From positions 310,001 to 374,000 of the forward strand of contig JAIBCC010000001.1 in the NCBI GenBank assembly GCA_019694395.1: 64,000 bases of DNA. Reading direction: 5' to 3'. A program made the translations under genes and the position numbers. The notes under the pieces are model-generated. The model was given only the letters and a program-made list of their open reading frames with translations, did not search any database and was not told the DNA's origin. Of the stretch, positions 43,179 through 51,858 are shown in pieces (the stretch's first letter is position 1; each line of letters begins with the position of its first letter). This DNA comes from Pyrinomonadaceae bacterium (GTDB lineage Bacteria > Acidobacteriota > Blastocatellia > Pyrinomonadales > Pyrinomonadaceae).

Positions 43179-43829
43179 TTAAATTTCCTGTTTATTTGTC
43201 AAAGCAAAAGTAAGTAAAGCGTTTTTGCCTTCGAGATTCAGCTTGGCGCAAATATTGGAACGATGATGCTCAACCGTGCGGATACTGACAAAAAGTTCGT
43301 CCGCAATTTGCTGATTGCTTTTGGCTTCGGCAACTAATTTTAGAACCCGCCGTTCAGAAGTTGTTAATGAATCAAGCGGCGAATTTAACGAAGAATTTCC
43401 CCGATTCAGACGATTCATCATCAAAGTCGAAAGTGCCGGGCTGATAAAATTTTCCCCTCGAGCGGCAGCGTGGATAGCAGAAGTAATTTCGCTAATTGCA
43501 CTATCTTTCAGAACATAACCTTTGACACCTGCATCCAGAGCCGCATTGAAAAAACGCTCTTCTTTGAACATCGTCAACAAAATCACATTACACGACAAAT
43601 TTTCTTCTTTGACGGCTTTCAAAACCGCAAAACCATCCCGTTTCGGCATATCAACATCCAACACGGCAACCTGGGGTTTTAAGCTCCGAATATTTTCCAA
43701 CGCAGCTTCACCATCATTAACCGCTGCCATTATCTTTAGATTTTGGTCAGTTTCAATAATTTGTTGTAAACCACGCTGAAAAATCGGATGATCATCCGCA
43801 ATCACGATTTTAATTTCCGAGTTATTCAT
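43179..43829 (-). CDS. NarL/LuxR-family response regulator
   Basis: 216 residues. Receiver domain 1-125 with ADDHP, D58 in VAVLDVDMPKRDG and Lys in GYVLKDSAI. GerE-type HTH at about 150-210 (LTTSERRVLKLVAEAKSNQQ, ELFVSIRTVEHHRSNI). It is encoded 8 nt after the propeller histidine kinase and is its cognate regulator. Binding sites in the window are not known; the palindromes at 31141 and repeats at 40413 are candidates only. Confidence 0.94.
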   Translation of the reverse strand: MNNSEIKIVIADDHPIFQRGLQQIIETDQNLKIMAAVNDGEAALENIRSLKPQVAVLDVDMPKRDGFAVLKAVKEENLSCNVILLTMFKEERFFNAALDAGVKGYVLKDSAISEITSAIHAAARGENFISPALSTLMMNRLNRGNSSLNSPLDSLTTSERRVLKLVAEAKSNQQIADELFVSIRTVEHHRSNICAKLNLEGKNALLTFALTNKQEI

Positions 43830-43837
43830 TTCCGAAT

Positions 43838-46807
43838 TTATTTTGCCTCAATTTCCACCAAAACAGTAGTTCCCTTTTCAAGTTCAGAATCAATCGAATA
43901 ATTCCCGCCTAAAATTTTTGCTCTTTCAGCAATTCCATTTAAGCCTAAACCCTTCTTTTCATTCACCTTATCGGTTTCAAACCCTTTGCCGTTATCTTTA
44001 ACTGTCAACGTGATTTTATTTCCGTCACGAAAAACCTCAACGCTGGCTTTATCGGCTTTTGAATGCTTGACAATATTATTCAAAGATTCCTGCACAATCC
44101 GGTAAAAATTGATTTCATTTTCCGGCGAGAATAAACCGTTAATTGGTGCAATATCATAATTTATGCTGATATTTGAAGATTTTTCGACATCTTCGATCAT
44201 TTCTTCAAGCGTTGAAGTCAATCCTAAACGCTCAATGTGAAGCGGACGCAAATTGTAAGCAATCGAACGAACTTCGACCAGCGCATCCGAAACCGAATCC
44301 TGAATTTCGCTGAATTGTTCGTCTTTGTCCTCAACAGCTAAACCAAGCAAAGCACGATTTTTGATAACCAAAAGATTTTGTCCGAGACTATCGTGCAATT
44401 CCTGTGCGATACGTTTACGTTCGGATTCCTGCGATTCGATCAGTTGTCGGGCAAAATTTTCCTGAGCCAGATTAAGTTTTTGTAACTGGTTGATTCGATA
44501 GCGGTAAATTAAATACGCACCACTCAAAAAGAGTAAAACCATTAATGTCCAGAACCACCACGTTTTATAAAAAGGCGCGTAAACTACTATTTTGAAAGAC
44601 TTTCCTTCAGTATTCCAAACTCCGTCCGAATTGGAAGCAATGACTTTGAAAGTATAACTTCCTGAAGGTAAATGGGTATAATTGACGGTTCTTTTCGTTC
44701 CTCCGTCCAGCCAATCTTCATCCAAACCTTCCAGTTTGTAGCGAAAATGAATCTGATCGGACTTAATCAAACTGAGAGCAGTGTAAGTTATATCAAGATG
44801 AATATCGGACGGGTTAATTTTAACGGCAAAGTTTGAATCATTGGAAGCATTTTCCGTCCAAATATTTTCGCGGTCAATTTCAACTTTTTCAATTTGCACC
44901 GGCGGCGGAACTTGATTTGTCTGCAAAGCGTCAGGATTGACAATTGCAATGCCTTCCAACGTTGGAAACCAAATTTTGCCTGAGCTGTCCATCAATGCCG
45001 AAGGCTGCCGTCCGCCGTTGCATTCGGTATTTAACATCCCATCGTTTTTTCCGTAGCCAAAAGACTCGTAATGATTGATTTTCCCATCCGCAAAATCATT
45101 TAATTGCTGTTTTGCAACGCGGTAGATGCCCTGATTACTACTCATCCAAAAATTACTGTTTTTATCCTCCATGATGGCAAAAACGCCATTGCTGAAAAGT
45201 CCGTTTTCCGTATTGAAATTAAAAAACTTACCGTCTCTGAACCGCGACAAACCGCCATCGTAAGAGCCAATCCACAGTGTTCCGTCTGTATCTTCTTTCA
45301 TTGAGCGAAGATAATTACTCGGTAAACCCTCATTTGTCGTGTAATTGGTAAATTTTCCGTCTTTAAGAATAGACAACCCGCCATAAGTCCCGAACCATAA
45401 ATCCCCGTTACGATCTTCGTGAATGAATTTAATGTCATTACTTGGCAAACCTTCGGCGGTTGTAAAAGCCACGGTAATTTTCCCGTCTTTGTATTGCCAA
45501 ACACCAAAATGTTCGGTTCCAATTAAAACAGTTCCATCTTTCAAAGAGTAAATCGAGTAAACAGTATCTCTTTTTTCAAACTTTTTTGACCAATCCTCAA
45601 CTTTTCCGGCTTTTAAAACAAAAAGTCCGCCAACAACTCCAATCCATAAACGTCCCTCTTCATCTTCCCAAAGCGATTGAATCGCCAGAACCCCTCCGCC
45701 TCCGTTATCGCGCAAGATGGTGTTAGTGAATTTTCCGTCCTGATAACGGCTCAAACCGCCGACTGTTCCGATATAAATGCTTCCGTCACGAGATTTTAGA
45801 ATTGGATAGGCTTCATTGTTTACCAATCCGTCCTTCGCCGAAAGAGTCGTCATAATCTGACTTCGCAAACGATTTAAACCTTTATCGGTTGCCAACCAAA
45901 CTGTGCCTTCACGGTCTTTGAAAACAGAGAAAATGCGGTCATTAGAAAGCCCTTGTTCCACTCCAAAACGGCTGAATTTTCCGTCTTTGAATCTGATTAA
46001 ACCAACTCCCGCCGCACTATATTCTCCTGTCGCAAACCATAAACTTCCGTCTGATTCTTCCCAAAAATTGTGTCCTTGAATATTCTGCGGGATTCCGTCT
46101 TTTTCGTTATATTCGGTTATTTCACCATTTTGCAGATAATATAGTTTTCCCTTATCAGTAATCCATAATCCGCCTTTTTTATCTTCGTAAACACTTTGAT
46201 AATAGTAGTTTAGATATTTGATTTGAAGTTGATAAATTTTAGTCTGACCGTTTTTGATTTGTCTTGTTTCAGTCGGATAAACTTCCCAGCGAGTTCCTGA
46301 TTGCCCAAAATTGATTTTTTTTTGTGTGCCGTCATTTTCACTTTTTTTGGCAAAAACGAATTCTCCGTTGCGAAGGTAGTAAAAGGAAGAATCTGCATTA
46401 ATGAGAACTTCACCGTTTTCATCTTTTTCAAACCCCAAAATAAGTTGCTCCGGCACTTGTTCGGCTGGATACGAAGTAAATTTTCCATCCCGATAAATAG
46501 TTAGATCGCCTCCTTCGGTTGCTGCCCAAATGCTTCCGTCAGAAAAAGATCTCATCGCCCAAAACCGATTGTTAATGATTCCTTTAGATTTGCTTTTATT
46601 GAAGATAGTAAATTGGACTCCATCAAAACGAACCAATCCGTCAAGAGTAGTGAACCAGAGATAACCGTCAGGCGTTTGGGAAATAGAACGAACACCGTTT
46701 TGAGGTAAGCCGTTATCGGTTGTCCATGAATCAAAATGATATTGAGCAGTCAAGGAGTGACAGCTTAAAACAACTAAACAAAAGAAAACACCTAGAAAGA
46801 ATTTCAT
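43838..46807 (-). CDS. Two-component propeller sensor histidine kinase
   Basis: 989 residues. Signal peptide, then about fourteen Reg_prop propeller repeats (recurring WFTTLDGLVRFDG, LWIGSYDGGLSRFRDGKF patterns) to about residue 640. A Y_Y_Y domain follows (YKLEGLDEDWLDGG, LPSGSYTFKVIA), then one membrane helix (WWFWTLMVLLFLSGAYLIY, near 755-775). A HisKA_3 dimerisation domain follows with phospho-His in ELHDSLGQNLL (about 800), then an HATPase domain (N-box ESLNNIVKHSKA, DNGKGF, GLGLNGIAERA). It lacks a fused AraC or receiver domain. Signal probably a periplasmic ligand. Confidence 0.94.
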   Translation of the reverse strand: MKFFLGVFFCLVVLSCHSLTAQYHFDSWTTDNGLPQNGVRSISQTPDGYLWFTTLDGLVRFDGVQFTIFNKSKSKGIINNRFWAMRSFSDGSIWAATEGGDLTIYRDGKFTSYPAEQVPEQLILGFEKDENGEVLINADSSFYYLRNGEFVFAKKSENDGTQKKINFGQSGTRWEVYPTETRQIKNGQTKIYQLQIKYLNYYYQSVYEDKKGGLWITDKGKLYYLQNGEITEYNEKDGIPQNIQGHNFWEESDGSLWFATGEYSAAGVGLIRFKDGKFSRFGVEQGLSNDRIFSVFKDREGTVWLATDKGLNRLRSQIMTTLSAKDGLVNNEAYPILKSRDGSIYIGTVGGLSRYQDGKFTNTILRDNGGGGVLAIQSLWEDEEGRLWIGVVGGLFVLKAGKVEDWSKKFEKRDTVYSIYSLKDGTVLIGTEHFGVWQYKDGKITVAFTTAEGLPSNDIKFIHEDRNGDLWFGTYGGLSILKDGKFTNYTTNEGLPSNYLRSMKEDTDGTLWIGSYDGGLSRFRDGKFFNFNTENGLFSNGVFAIMEDKNSNFWMSSNQGIYRVAKQQLNDFADGKINHYESFGYGKNDGMLNTECNGGRQPSALMDSSGKIWFPTLEGIAIVNPDALQTNQVPPPVQIEKVEIDRENIWTENASNDSNFAVKINPSDIHLDITYTALSLIKSDQIHFRYKLEGLDEDWLDGGTKRTVNYTHLPSGSYTFKVIASNSDGVWNTEGKSFKIVVYAPFYKTWWFWTLMVLLFLSGAYLIYRYRINQLQKLNLAQENFARQLIESQESERKRIAQELHDSLGQNLLVIKNRALLGLAVEDKDEQFSEIQDSVSDALVEVRSIAYNLRPLHIERLGLTSTLEEMIEDVEKSSNISINYDIAPINGLFSPENEINFYRIVQESLNNIVKHSKADKASVEVFRDGNKITLTVKDNGKGFETDKVNEKKGLGLNGIAERAKILGGNYSIDSELEKGTTVLVEIEAK

Positions 46808-46903
46808 TTTGGAGGCTGGTTAAATCGAGTCAATATTCCTTTATTTTGAGTTGAAATGCAAGTGGTGAAAACAGAGTGGTTAAGCCTAAAAAACTCAAAA
46901 AAC

Positions 46904-46938
46904 AAAAAAAGCAAAAGCGATTCTTAATCAACTTTTGC
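46904..46938 (-). terminator. Intrinsic terminator of the membrane-protein gene
   Basis: GCAAAAG (46911-46917) and CTTTTGC (46932-46938) form a stem followed on the minus strand by TTTTTTT (46904-46910), 28 nt past the stop at 46966. Confidence 0.75.
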
Positions 46939-46965
46939 CTTTCTATTTTTGAACTTTTAATTTAT

Positions 46966-47439
46966 TTAACGCCAACTATGCGGCTCTCTTTGCTGCTGAA
47001 AATCCTGAGTTTGAAAATCATTGACCTGATTTACTCCGCCCAGATAATTTTGGCTCACTTGATTGTCATAAAACTTCTTTCCTTCCTCGCCAAATAAAAA
47101 CCAAAGTCCGTAAACTCCGGCGGCAGTTCCTAACGGAAAACTCATACAAGAAACGATACTTCCGATAATTCCCCAGATTTTGGCGTTAGGCTTTTCCTTT
47201 AGCATTTTCCAACCGCCAAGCACTTGAGGAAGTATAAAAATGGAAGAGAAAATAACAACCATAGCTATTGCTACAATAAAAAATACTCCAACCGGTTTAT
47301 CTTGATTTTTGCCGCCAATTAGGATTGCCAACCCAATTCCGCCATAAATCAAAGAAATTAACCCCATTATCAAAGCCTGTAAACCACCGTGAATCATCAG
47401 GAAAATTCCAACTAATCTATTATGTTCTTTTGCCGTCAT
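46966..47439 (-). CDS. Four-helix integral membrane protein, unknown
   Basis: 157 residues from ATG 47439 (AGGA upstream). Four hydrophobic helices (about 10-38, 45-75, 85-105, 110-135) and a short hydrophilic C-terminus with Gln-rich sequence (FQTQDFQQQREPHSW). No motif recognised. It stands alone between the sensor kinase and the PqqD gene. Confidence 0.75.
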   Translation of the reverse strand: MTAKEHNRLVGIFLMIHGGLQALIMGLISLIYGGIGLAILIGGKNQDKPVGVFFIVAIAMVVIFSSIFILPQVLGGWKMLKEKPNAKIWGIIGSIVSCMSFPLGTAAGVYGLWFLFGEEGKKFYDNQVSQNYLGGVNQVNDFQTQDFQQQREPHSWR

Positions 47440-47625
47440 TGTTTTAATCCTACCATGTGAAAAGTAAATCACATTAATAACAAAATTTACGCACTTTGAT
47501 TATAAAAAGTTGCAGTATTTTAAATGTTTACCAAATGCAGGGTTGTAAGATGACTTACATTGCCAAACATTGTTTGTTATGTTAAATTAAAATCCCCCCT
47601 AACTTCAAATCAAATTATTTAAAAT

Positions 47626-48162
47626 ATGCTACCAATTGCCAAAACTGCCAATATAGTTGTGCAAGAACTGTCAAATGAGACTCTTGTATATGATGTTAAG
47701 TCAAACAAAGCAATTTGTTTAAATTCAAGTGCTGCTTTTGTTTGGAAAAATTGTGATGGGGAAAATGATGTTCAAAAGTTAATGAACTCATTTCAAGGAA
47801 ATTTTAATCTTAAAATTAATGAAGATTTTATCTCGCTAACTCTAGATGAATTAGCAAAGGCGGATTTAATTGAAGGTTATGAAACAAAATTTGGATCCCG
47901 GATTTCTCGACGTAAAGTGTTATTGAATTATGCTTTACCAATGGCAATGTTACCTGTGATAACGACTTTAATTGCTCCATTATCATCTCAAGCCGCAAGT
48001 GGTCCGGTTTGTGCTGCTAATTCATCACTTAGTTGTTCAAATGATGCTCAATGTGTAACACTCTTTTCACCTTTTCCACCCACATGTTTTATTCCAGGCA
48101 CTGTTTGTTCCGCCGTTTGTGACCCGACAAATTGTTGTCAATTTCAGGAAGGCACCGAGTAA
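47626..48162 (+). CDS. PqqD-domain protein with Tat-like signal and Cys-rich tail
   Basis: 178 residues. Residues 1-88 match the PqqD/RRE fold (LVYDVKSNKAICLNSSAAFV, FISLTLDELAKADLIEG). Residues 91-120 form a twin-arginine-like signal (SRISRRKVLL, hydrophobic to 119, ending SSQAA). The mature tail (124-178) has eight Cys (129, 137, 143, 154, 161, 165, 170, 171) and many Ser/Pro. PqqD domains bind RiPP leader peptides and present them to radical SAM enzymes. Here the domain is fused upstream of a signal and a Cys-rich peptide, so the gene could be a self-carrying RiPP-like precursor or a membrane-tethered chaperone. No radical SAM gene is in the window. Confidence 0.8.
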   Translation: MLPIAKTANIVVQELSNETLVYDVKSNKAICLNSSAAFVWKNCDGENDVQKLMNSFQGNFNLKINEDFISLTLDELAKADLIEGYETKFGSRISRRKVLLNYALPMAMLPVITTLIAPLSSQAASGPVCAANSSLSCSNDAQCVTLFSPFPPTCFIPGTVCSAVCDPTNCCQFQEGTE

Positions 48163-48168
48163 ATAACA

Positions 48169-48206
48169 AAAAGAGATGTTATTTTTACTCAAATAGCATC
48201 TCTTTT
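48169..48206. terminator. Strong bidirectional terminator
   Basis: AAAAGAGATGTTATTT pairs with AAATAGCATCTCTTTT (one wobble) around a 6-nt loop, between the PqqD gene and the convergent thiolase gene; T and A runs lie on both sides. Confidence 0.85.
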
Positions 48207-48226
48207 CTAAATTCTACCATTATTAT

Positions 48227-49408
48227 CTATCGCTCAACTGCCATTGCCACGGAATTTCCGCCGCCAAGACAAAGTGCCGCAACACCTTTTTTCTTGCCGC
48301 TGCGTTTCAATTCGTGCAAAAGTGTGGTTAACACTCGTCCGCCTGAATTTCCGATAGCATGACCAAGCGCAACTGCACCGCCGTTGACATTGACGTTTTC
48401 ACCGTTCATTCCGAGTTCTTTCATTACGCCAAGCGCCTGAACGCTAAATGCTTCATTTAATTCAAATAGATCAACTTCGGACATTTCCCAACCGGCTTTT
48501 TTCAAAACATTCTGCACCCCTTGAACCGGAGCAAGCATAATGAATTTCGGCTCAATACCGGAAGTTGCGTGGGCAACGATTCTGGCTAAAGGTTCAATTC
48601 CCAATTCTGCGGCTTTTTCGGCAGAGGTAATAACTAAAGCACTTGCACCGTCATTTACACCGGGAGCGTTTCCGGCTGTTACAGTTCCGCCGTCTTTTTT
48701 GAAGGCAGGTTTTAATTTTGCCAAAGTTTCAGCGGTTGTATCGGCACGAACAGGTTCGTCATAATCCAAAACAATCGGATCGCCCTTTTTCTGCGGAATT
48801 GAAATCGGCACGATCTCATCGGCAAATTTTCCGGCTTGTTGAGCAGCCGCAGCCTTTTGATGAGAAGCGGCAGCAAATTCGTCCTGAGCTTCGCGGGTGA
48901 TTTGATGTTTTTCTGCCACAACTTCGCCTGTATTTCCCATATGCCAATTTTCAAAAGGACACCATAATCCATCAGTAATCATTAAATCGGTTACGGTTTG
49001 GTTACCCATTCTGTAACCATCCCGCGCACCGGGCATTGCGTAGGGAATATTCGACATTGATTCCATTCCGCCCGCGACAACGAATTCAGCATCACCCAAC
49101 ATTACGGCTTGAGCGGCAAGAGCAACAGCCCGCAATCCCGAACCGCAAACCATATTTATTGTCAAAGCTGAAACAGTCGGCGGAAGTCCGGCTTTCAAGG
49201 CAGCCTGCCGTGCCGGAGCTTGTCCGATACCTGCCTGCACCACACAACCCATAATGACTTCGTTAACATCTTCGCTATTGATTCCTGCTTTTTCAATCGC
49301 CGCTTTGATAGCAATTGCGCCTAATTCCGGGGCACTATAACCTTTCAAAAGTCCTTGAAATTTTCCTGTTGGAGTCCGCATTGCACTGATAATAACTGCA
49401 TCTCTCAT
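48227..49408 (-). CDS. Acetyl-CoA acetyltransferase (thiolase)
   Basis: 393 residues, the standard thiolase length. Nucleophile C88 in [36 protein letters not shown] (His); and C-terminal [13 protein letters not shown] in place of the more common CIGGG-x-G. It condenses two acetyl-CoA to acetoacetyl-CoA or cleaves 3-ketoacyl-CoA. Together with the dehydrogenase at 36002 it could serve butanoate or fatty-acid metabolism, but the genes are not linked. Confidence 0.93.
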   Translation of the reverse strand: MRDAVIISAMRTPTGKFQGLLKGYSAPELGAIAIKAAIEKAGINSEDVNEVIMGCVVQAGIGQAPARQAALKAGLPPTVSALTINMVCGSGLRAVALAAQAVMLGDAEFVVAGGMESMSNIPYAMPGARDGYRMGNQTVTDLMITDGLWCPFENWHMGNTGEVVAEKHQITREAQDEFAAASHQKAAAAQQAGKFADEIVPISIPQKKGDPIVLDYDEPVRADTTAETLAKLKPAFKKDGGTVTAGNAPGVNDGASALVITSAEKAAELGIEPLARIVAHATSGIEPKFIMLAPVQGVQNVLKKAGWEMSEVDLFELNEAFSVQALGVMKELGMNGENVNVNGGAVALGHAIGNSGGRVLTTLLHELKRSGKKKGVAALCLGGGNSVAMAVER

Positions 49409-49524
49409 ATTTTTTGATAAGTTCCTTTATTTAGAATTTTAATAACAAAAATAAATTACAGGATAACATATTTTTTCATTACGCAAAATAAACAAACGCT
49501 CGTTCATTTTTATTTTTAAAAGTC

Positions 49525-49555
49525 TTGCAATTACCTATCCGATTCGGTGTATAAT
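49525..49555 (+). promoter_or_regulatory. Sigma-70-like promoter of the hydrolase gene
   Basis: TTGCAA (49525-49530), a 19-bp spacer and TATAAT (49550-49555) lie 32 bp before the ATG. GGAG lies in between as ribosome-binding site. It is in the 178-bp divergent gap with thiolase. Confidence 0.5.
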
Positions 49556-49586
49556 CTTTGAAAAATTAATAACTTGGAGAAAGTAA

Positions 49587-50174
49587 ATGCTAATCGCAAT
49601 GGAAGGAAGTTCCCCCACAATCGCCGGTGAAAATAATCGTAAATATTATGTTTGGAATGCTTACAATGAAACGGTTCAATCTCCCAAAGTCTATATTCCC
49701 GGACCGGCAACTATTTCGATGACGGGAAGCCCGATAAATATTAGAAAAATGGCTGACGATGCCACTAAATTGATTCGTGTTGCTGAAGGACCGATTTTTT
49801 TAATTGGTTGGAGTCGCGGAGCCGCCGCTTGCATCCAGGTTGCACTTGATTTAAAACGCGCTGGATTTTCCCGAAATGTTGATGCAATGTTCCTCTTTGA
49901 TCCGGTTGATCAGGACGGTTCAACCTCTGATTTTCTTAATCTGATTCCAAATAATGTTTCTAATTGCTACCGCGCCAGAGCCACCAACAAAACAGGAATT
50001 TGGGCGAGAATTTTTCCCACCTGCGGCAATTATTACGAAGAAGGTGTAAACTACGAAACCCGTGATTTCGGCACTTCTCACGGTGGAATTGCCGGAACAG
50101 AAGGTGGAATGAGCGGGGACGCAGGCTCACACGAATGGATCTGGTCGAAACTAAGCTATCACGGAGTAATTTAA
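49587..50174 (+). CDS. Small alpha/beta hydrolase-like protein
   Basis: 195 residues. A nucleophile elbow GWSRGAAA near 73 and an acid in MFLFDPVDQDG near 110 fit an alpha/beta hydrolase, with a possible His in GTSHGGIAG or SHEWIW near the end. It resembles the core of DUF2235/Tle-type lipases but is much shorter and has no signal peptide. No immunity-type or VgrG gene is adjacent, so an effector role has no support. It stands alone with its own promoter. Confidence 0.6.
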   Translation: MLIAMEGSSPTIAGENNRKYYVWNAYNETVQSPKVYIPGPATISMTGSPINIRKMADDATKLIRVAEGPIFLIGWSRGAAACIQVALDLKRAGFSRNVDAMFLFDPVDQDGSTSDFLNLIPNNVSNCYRARATNKTGIWARIFPTCGNYYEEGVNYETRDFGTSHGGIAGTEGGMSGDAGSHEWIWSKLSYHGVI

Positions 50175-50177
50175 GCC

Positions 50178-50891
50178 TTATTTCAATTCCTCTAAATATT
50201 TTTGAATGGTTGTTTCCAAACCAAAATAAATTGCATCACAAATGATGGCGTGACCGATCGAAACCTCTTCCAGATTTACAATGCTGGACTTGTAAAACTT
50301 TAAATTATCAAGGTTCAAATCATGTCCGGCATTGATTCCCAAACCGATTTCGTGAGCTACTTTGGCAGCGCGAAGATGCGGTTCAATCGCCTCTTCTTTG
50401 CAGGTATGAAATTCTTCGGCAAAAGGTCCGGTGTAAAGTTCAATTCTGTCTGCACCGACATCTTTTGCACCTAAGACCATATCTTCTTTAGCATCAACAA
50501 AAAGCGAAACACGAATTCCCTTTTCCTGTAATTTTCCGACAATATCAGTGAGGAATAATTTTTCCATATTCGTATCCCAACCGTGATCGGAGGTAAGCTG
50601 ATTTGAAGCATCGGGAACAAGGGTGCATTGATGCGGCTGAACCTCCAAAACCATCTCCATAAAGCGTTTATCGGGATAGCCTTCGATGTTAAATTCGGTG
50701 GTGACTATTTCTTTCAAAGGTCGGACATCCGAATAACGGATGTGACGTTCGTCCTGACGCGGATGAACTGTAATTCCCTGTGCGCCGAAACGTTCGCAAT
50801 CTTTAGCAATTTGGATCAAATCGGGCATTTTACCGCCGCGTGAATTTCTTACAAGAGCATATTTGTTAATGTTTACACTTAATCTGGTCAT
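50178..50891 (-). CDS. pdxJ: Pyridoxine 5'-phosphate synthase
   Basis: 237 residues, matching PdxJ length. TIM-barrel landmarks: LSVNINKYALVRNSRGG, ITVHPRQDERHIRYSDV (His and Arg of the active site), VSLFVDAKEDM, ELYTGPFAEEF and GINAGHDLNLDNL, and C-terminal EVSIGHAIICDAIYFG. It condenses 3-amino-2-oxopropyl phosphate with deoxyxylulose 5-phosphate to make vitamin B6. The stop of the nucleotidyltransferase gene overlaps its ATG by 4 nt, so the two are coupled. Confidence 0.96.
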   Translation of the reverse strand: MTRLSVNINKYALVRNSRGGKMPDLIQIAKDCERFGAQGITVHPRQDERHIRYSDVRPLKEIVTTEFNIEGYPDKRFMEMVLEVQPHQCTLVPDASNQLTSDHGWDTNMEKLFLTDIVGKLQEKGIRVSLFVDAKEDMVLGAKDVGADRIELYTGPFAEEFHTCKEEAIEPHLRAAKVAHEIGLGINAGHDLNLDNLKFYKSSIVNLEEVSIGHAIICDAIYFGLETTIQKYLEELK

Positions 50892-51646
50892 TTTAATTCT
50901 TTTAACCTCAATCGAATTAGTAAGTCGTTCAAATCATCCTTTGCAAATGGTTTCTCTGGTAAATTTGATTTTTCCATTGCTTTTCCTAATTCTACAACTA
51001 AACGGTCATATTCTCGACGATAAAATTCTAAATTTGCTTCCGGCAAAACGCCTTTTTCTTTTCCATTTACTTTTTGTTCAATTAGTTCGGGAATATATGT
51101 GAGTTTGAAGTCTTCGTTTAGATTTAATAAATTAGCTTCGATTTCACCCGTCTGCATCAAGTAAATTCCGGTCAGTAAAACTCGAAAAATATAAAGTAAC
51201 GGCTTAACCCGAGGCGGATTTTCTTTTTCAAACAATTTCCATTCGGTTCGGGCAAAACCGAAATAATGGTGCGCGTGATGTTTGGTAATACATTTTTTTC
51301 CGATTTTCTTTAATTCTTCGTGTTCAGGCGATGTTTGCACGATTAACGGCGAATAAAGCTGTTCGAGAACGTAGCCGTTTTTTTTGAGCATTAAACCGAA
51401 AAACTTTTTTGCATCGTGCGTGACCAAATCCAATTCCAAATTGTCTCTGAATTCTTCAACTTGAACTGTTTCCTGCCCAACATTTAAGCCAATCACCTCA
51501 CGAATCGGCAAAAGGTGAACTCCACGCAAATCAAAATCCGAATCGGGTGAAGGAAAACCGTAAAGATGTGCGCCGCTGATCGTCGCAAAAACAAGCGGAA
51601 AAGGATGTTGAGAAGCAATAGTTTGAAGTTTTTGATAATCAATCAT
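50888..51646 (-). CDS. RlaP-like nucleotidyltransferase
   Basis: 252 residues. The metal-site segment SGAHLYGFPSPDSDFDLRGV shows the G-S/A-x..DSDxDLRG pattern of the same family as the protein at 19972. Helical C-terminal half with HAHHYFGFARTEWKLF and PLLYIFRVLLTGIYLMQTGE. It lacks the N-terminal domain of the paralog. The 4-nt overlap with pdxJ suggests co-translation, though no functional link is known. Confidence 0.8.
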   Translation of the reverse strand: MIDYQKLQTIASQHPFPLVFATISGAHLYGFPSPDSDFDLRGVHLLPIREVIGLNVGQETVQVEEFRDNLELDLVTHDAKKFFGLMLKKNGYVLEQLYSPLIVQTSPEHEELKKIGKKCITKHHAHHYFGFARTEWKLFEKENPPRVKPLLYIFRVLLTGIYLMQTGEIEANLLNLNEDFKLTYIPELIEQKVNGKEKGVLPEANLEFYRREYDRLVVELGKAMEKSNLPEKPFAKDDLNDLLIRLRLKELK

Positions 51647-51713
51647 TATTACTTGTTAAGTTTAGCAAAACAAAAGGCTTTGTTGAAAATCAAAAATTGG
51701 TTAAAATAAAGGA

Positions 51714-51845
51714 ATGAGTAAAACCTCTACCTTAAAAAAAGAATCTGTTTCGGTCGAAGAATATTTATTTTTCTCAAAACTTTGTTTCAAAGTAATAGGT
51801 AAGTTTGAGGTTTTAACACTTCATTTAATATTCAATTCTTTTTAA
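51714..51845 (+). other. 43-codon ORF, possible Uma2-like remnant
   Basis: In the 212-bp gap 51647-51858 an ATG after AAAGGA opens a 43-residue frame beginning MSKTSTLKKESVSVEEYLFF, which recalls the N-terminus of Uma2/DUF820 proteins. The rest is truncated. It could be a degraded copy or chance. Nothing else is seen in the gap. Confidence 0.3.
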
Positions 51846-51858
51846 CTTTCTGTTGAGA

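Noticed and set aside
49587..50174. Type VI secretion lipase effector
   Set aside because: No VgrG, PAAR, or immunity gene nearby and the protein is too short for Tle families.
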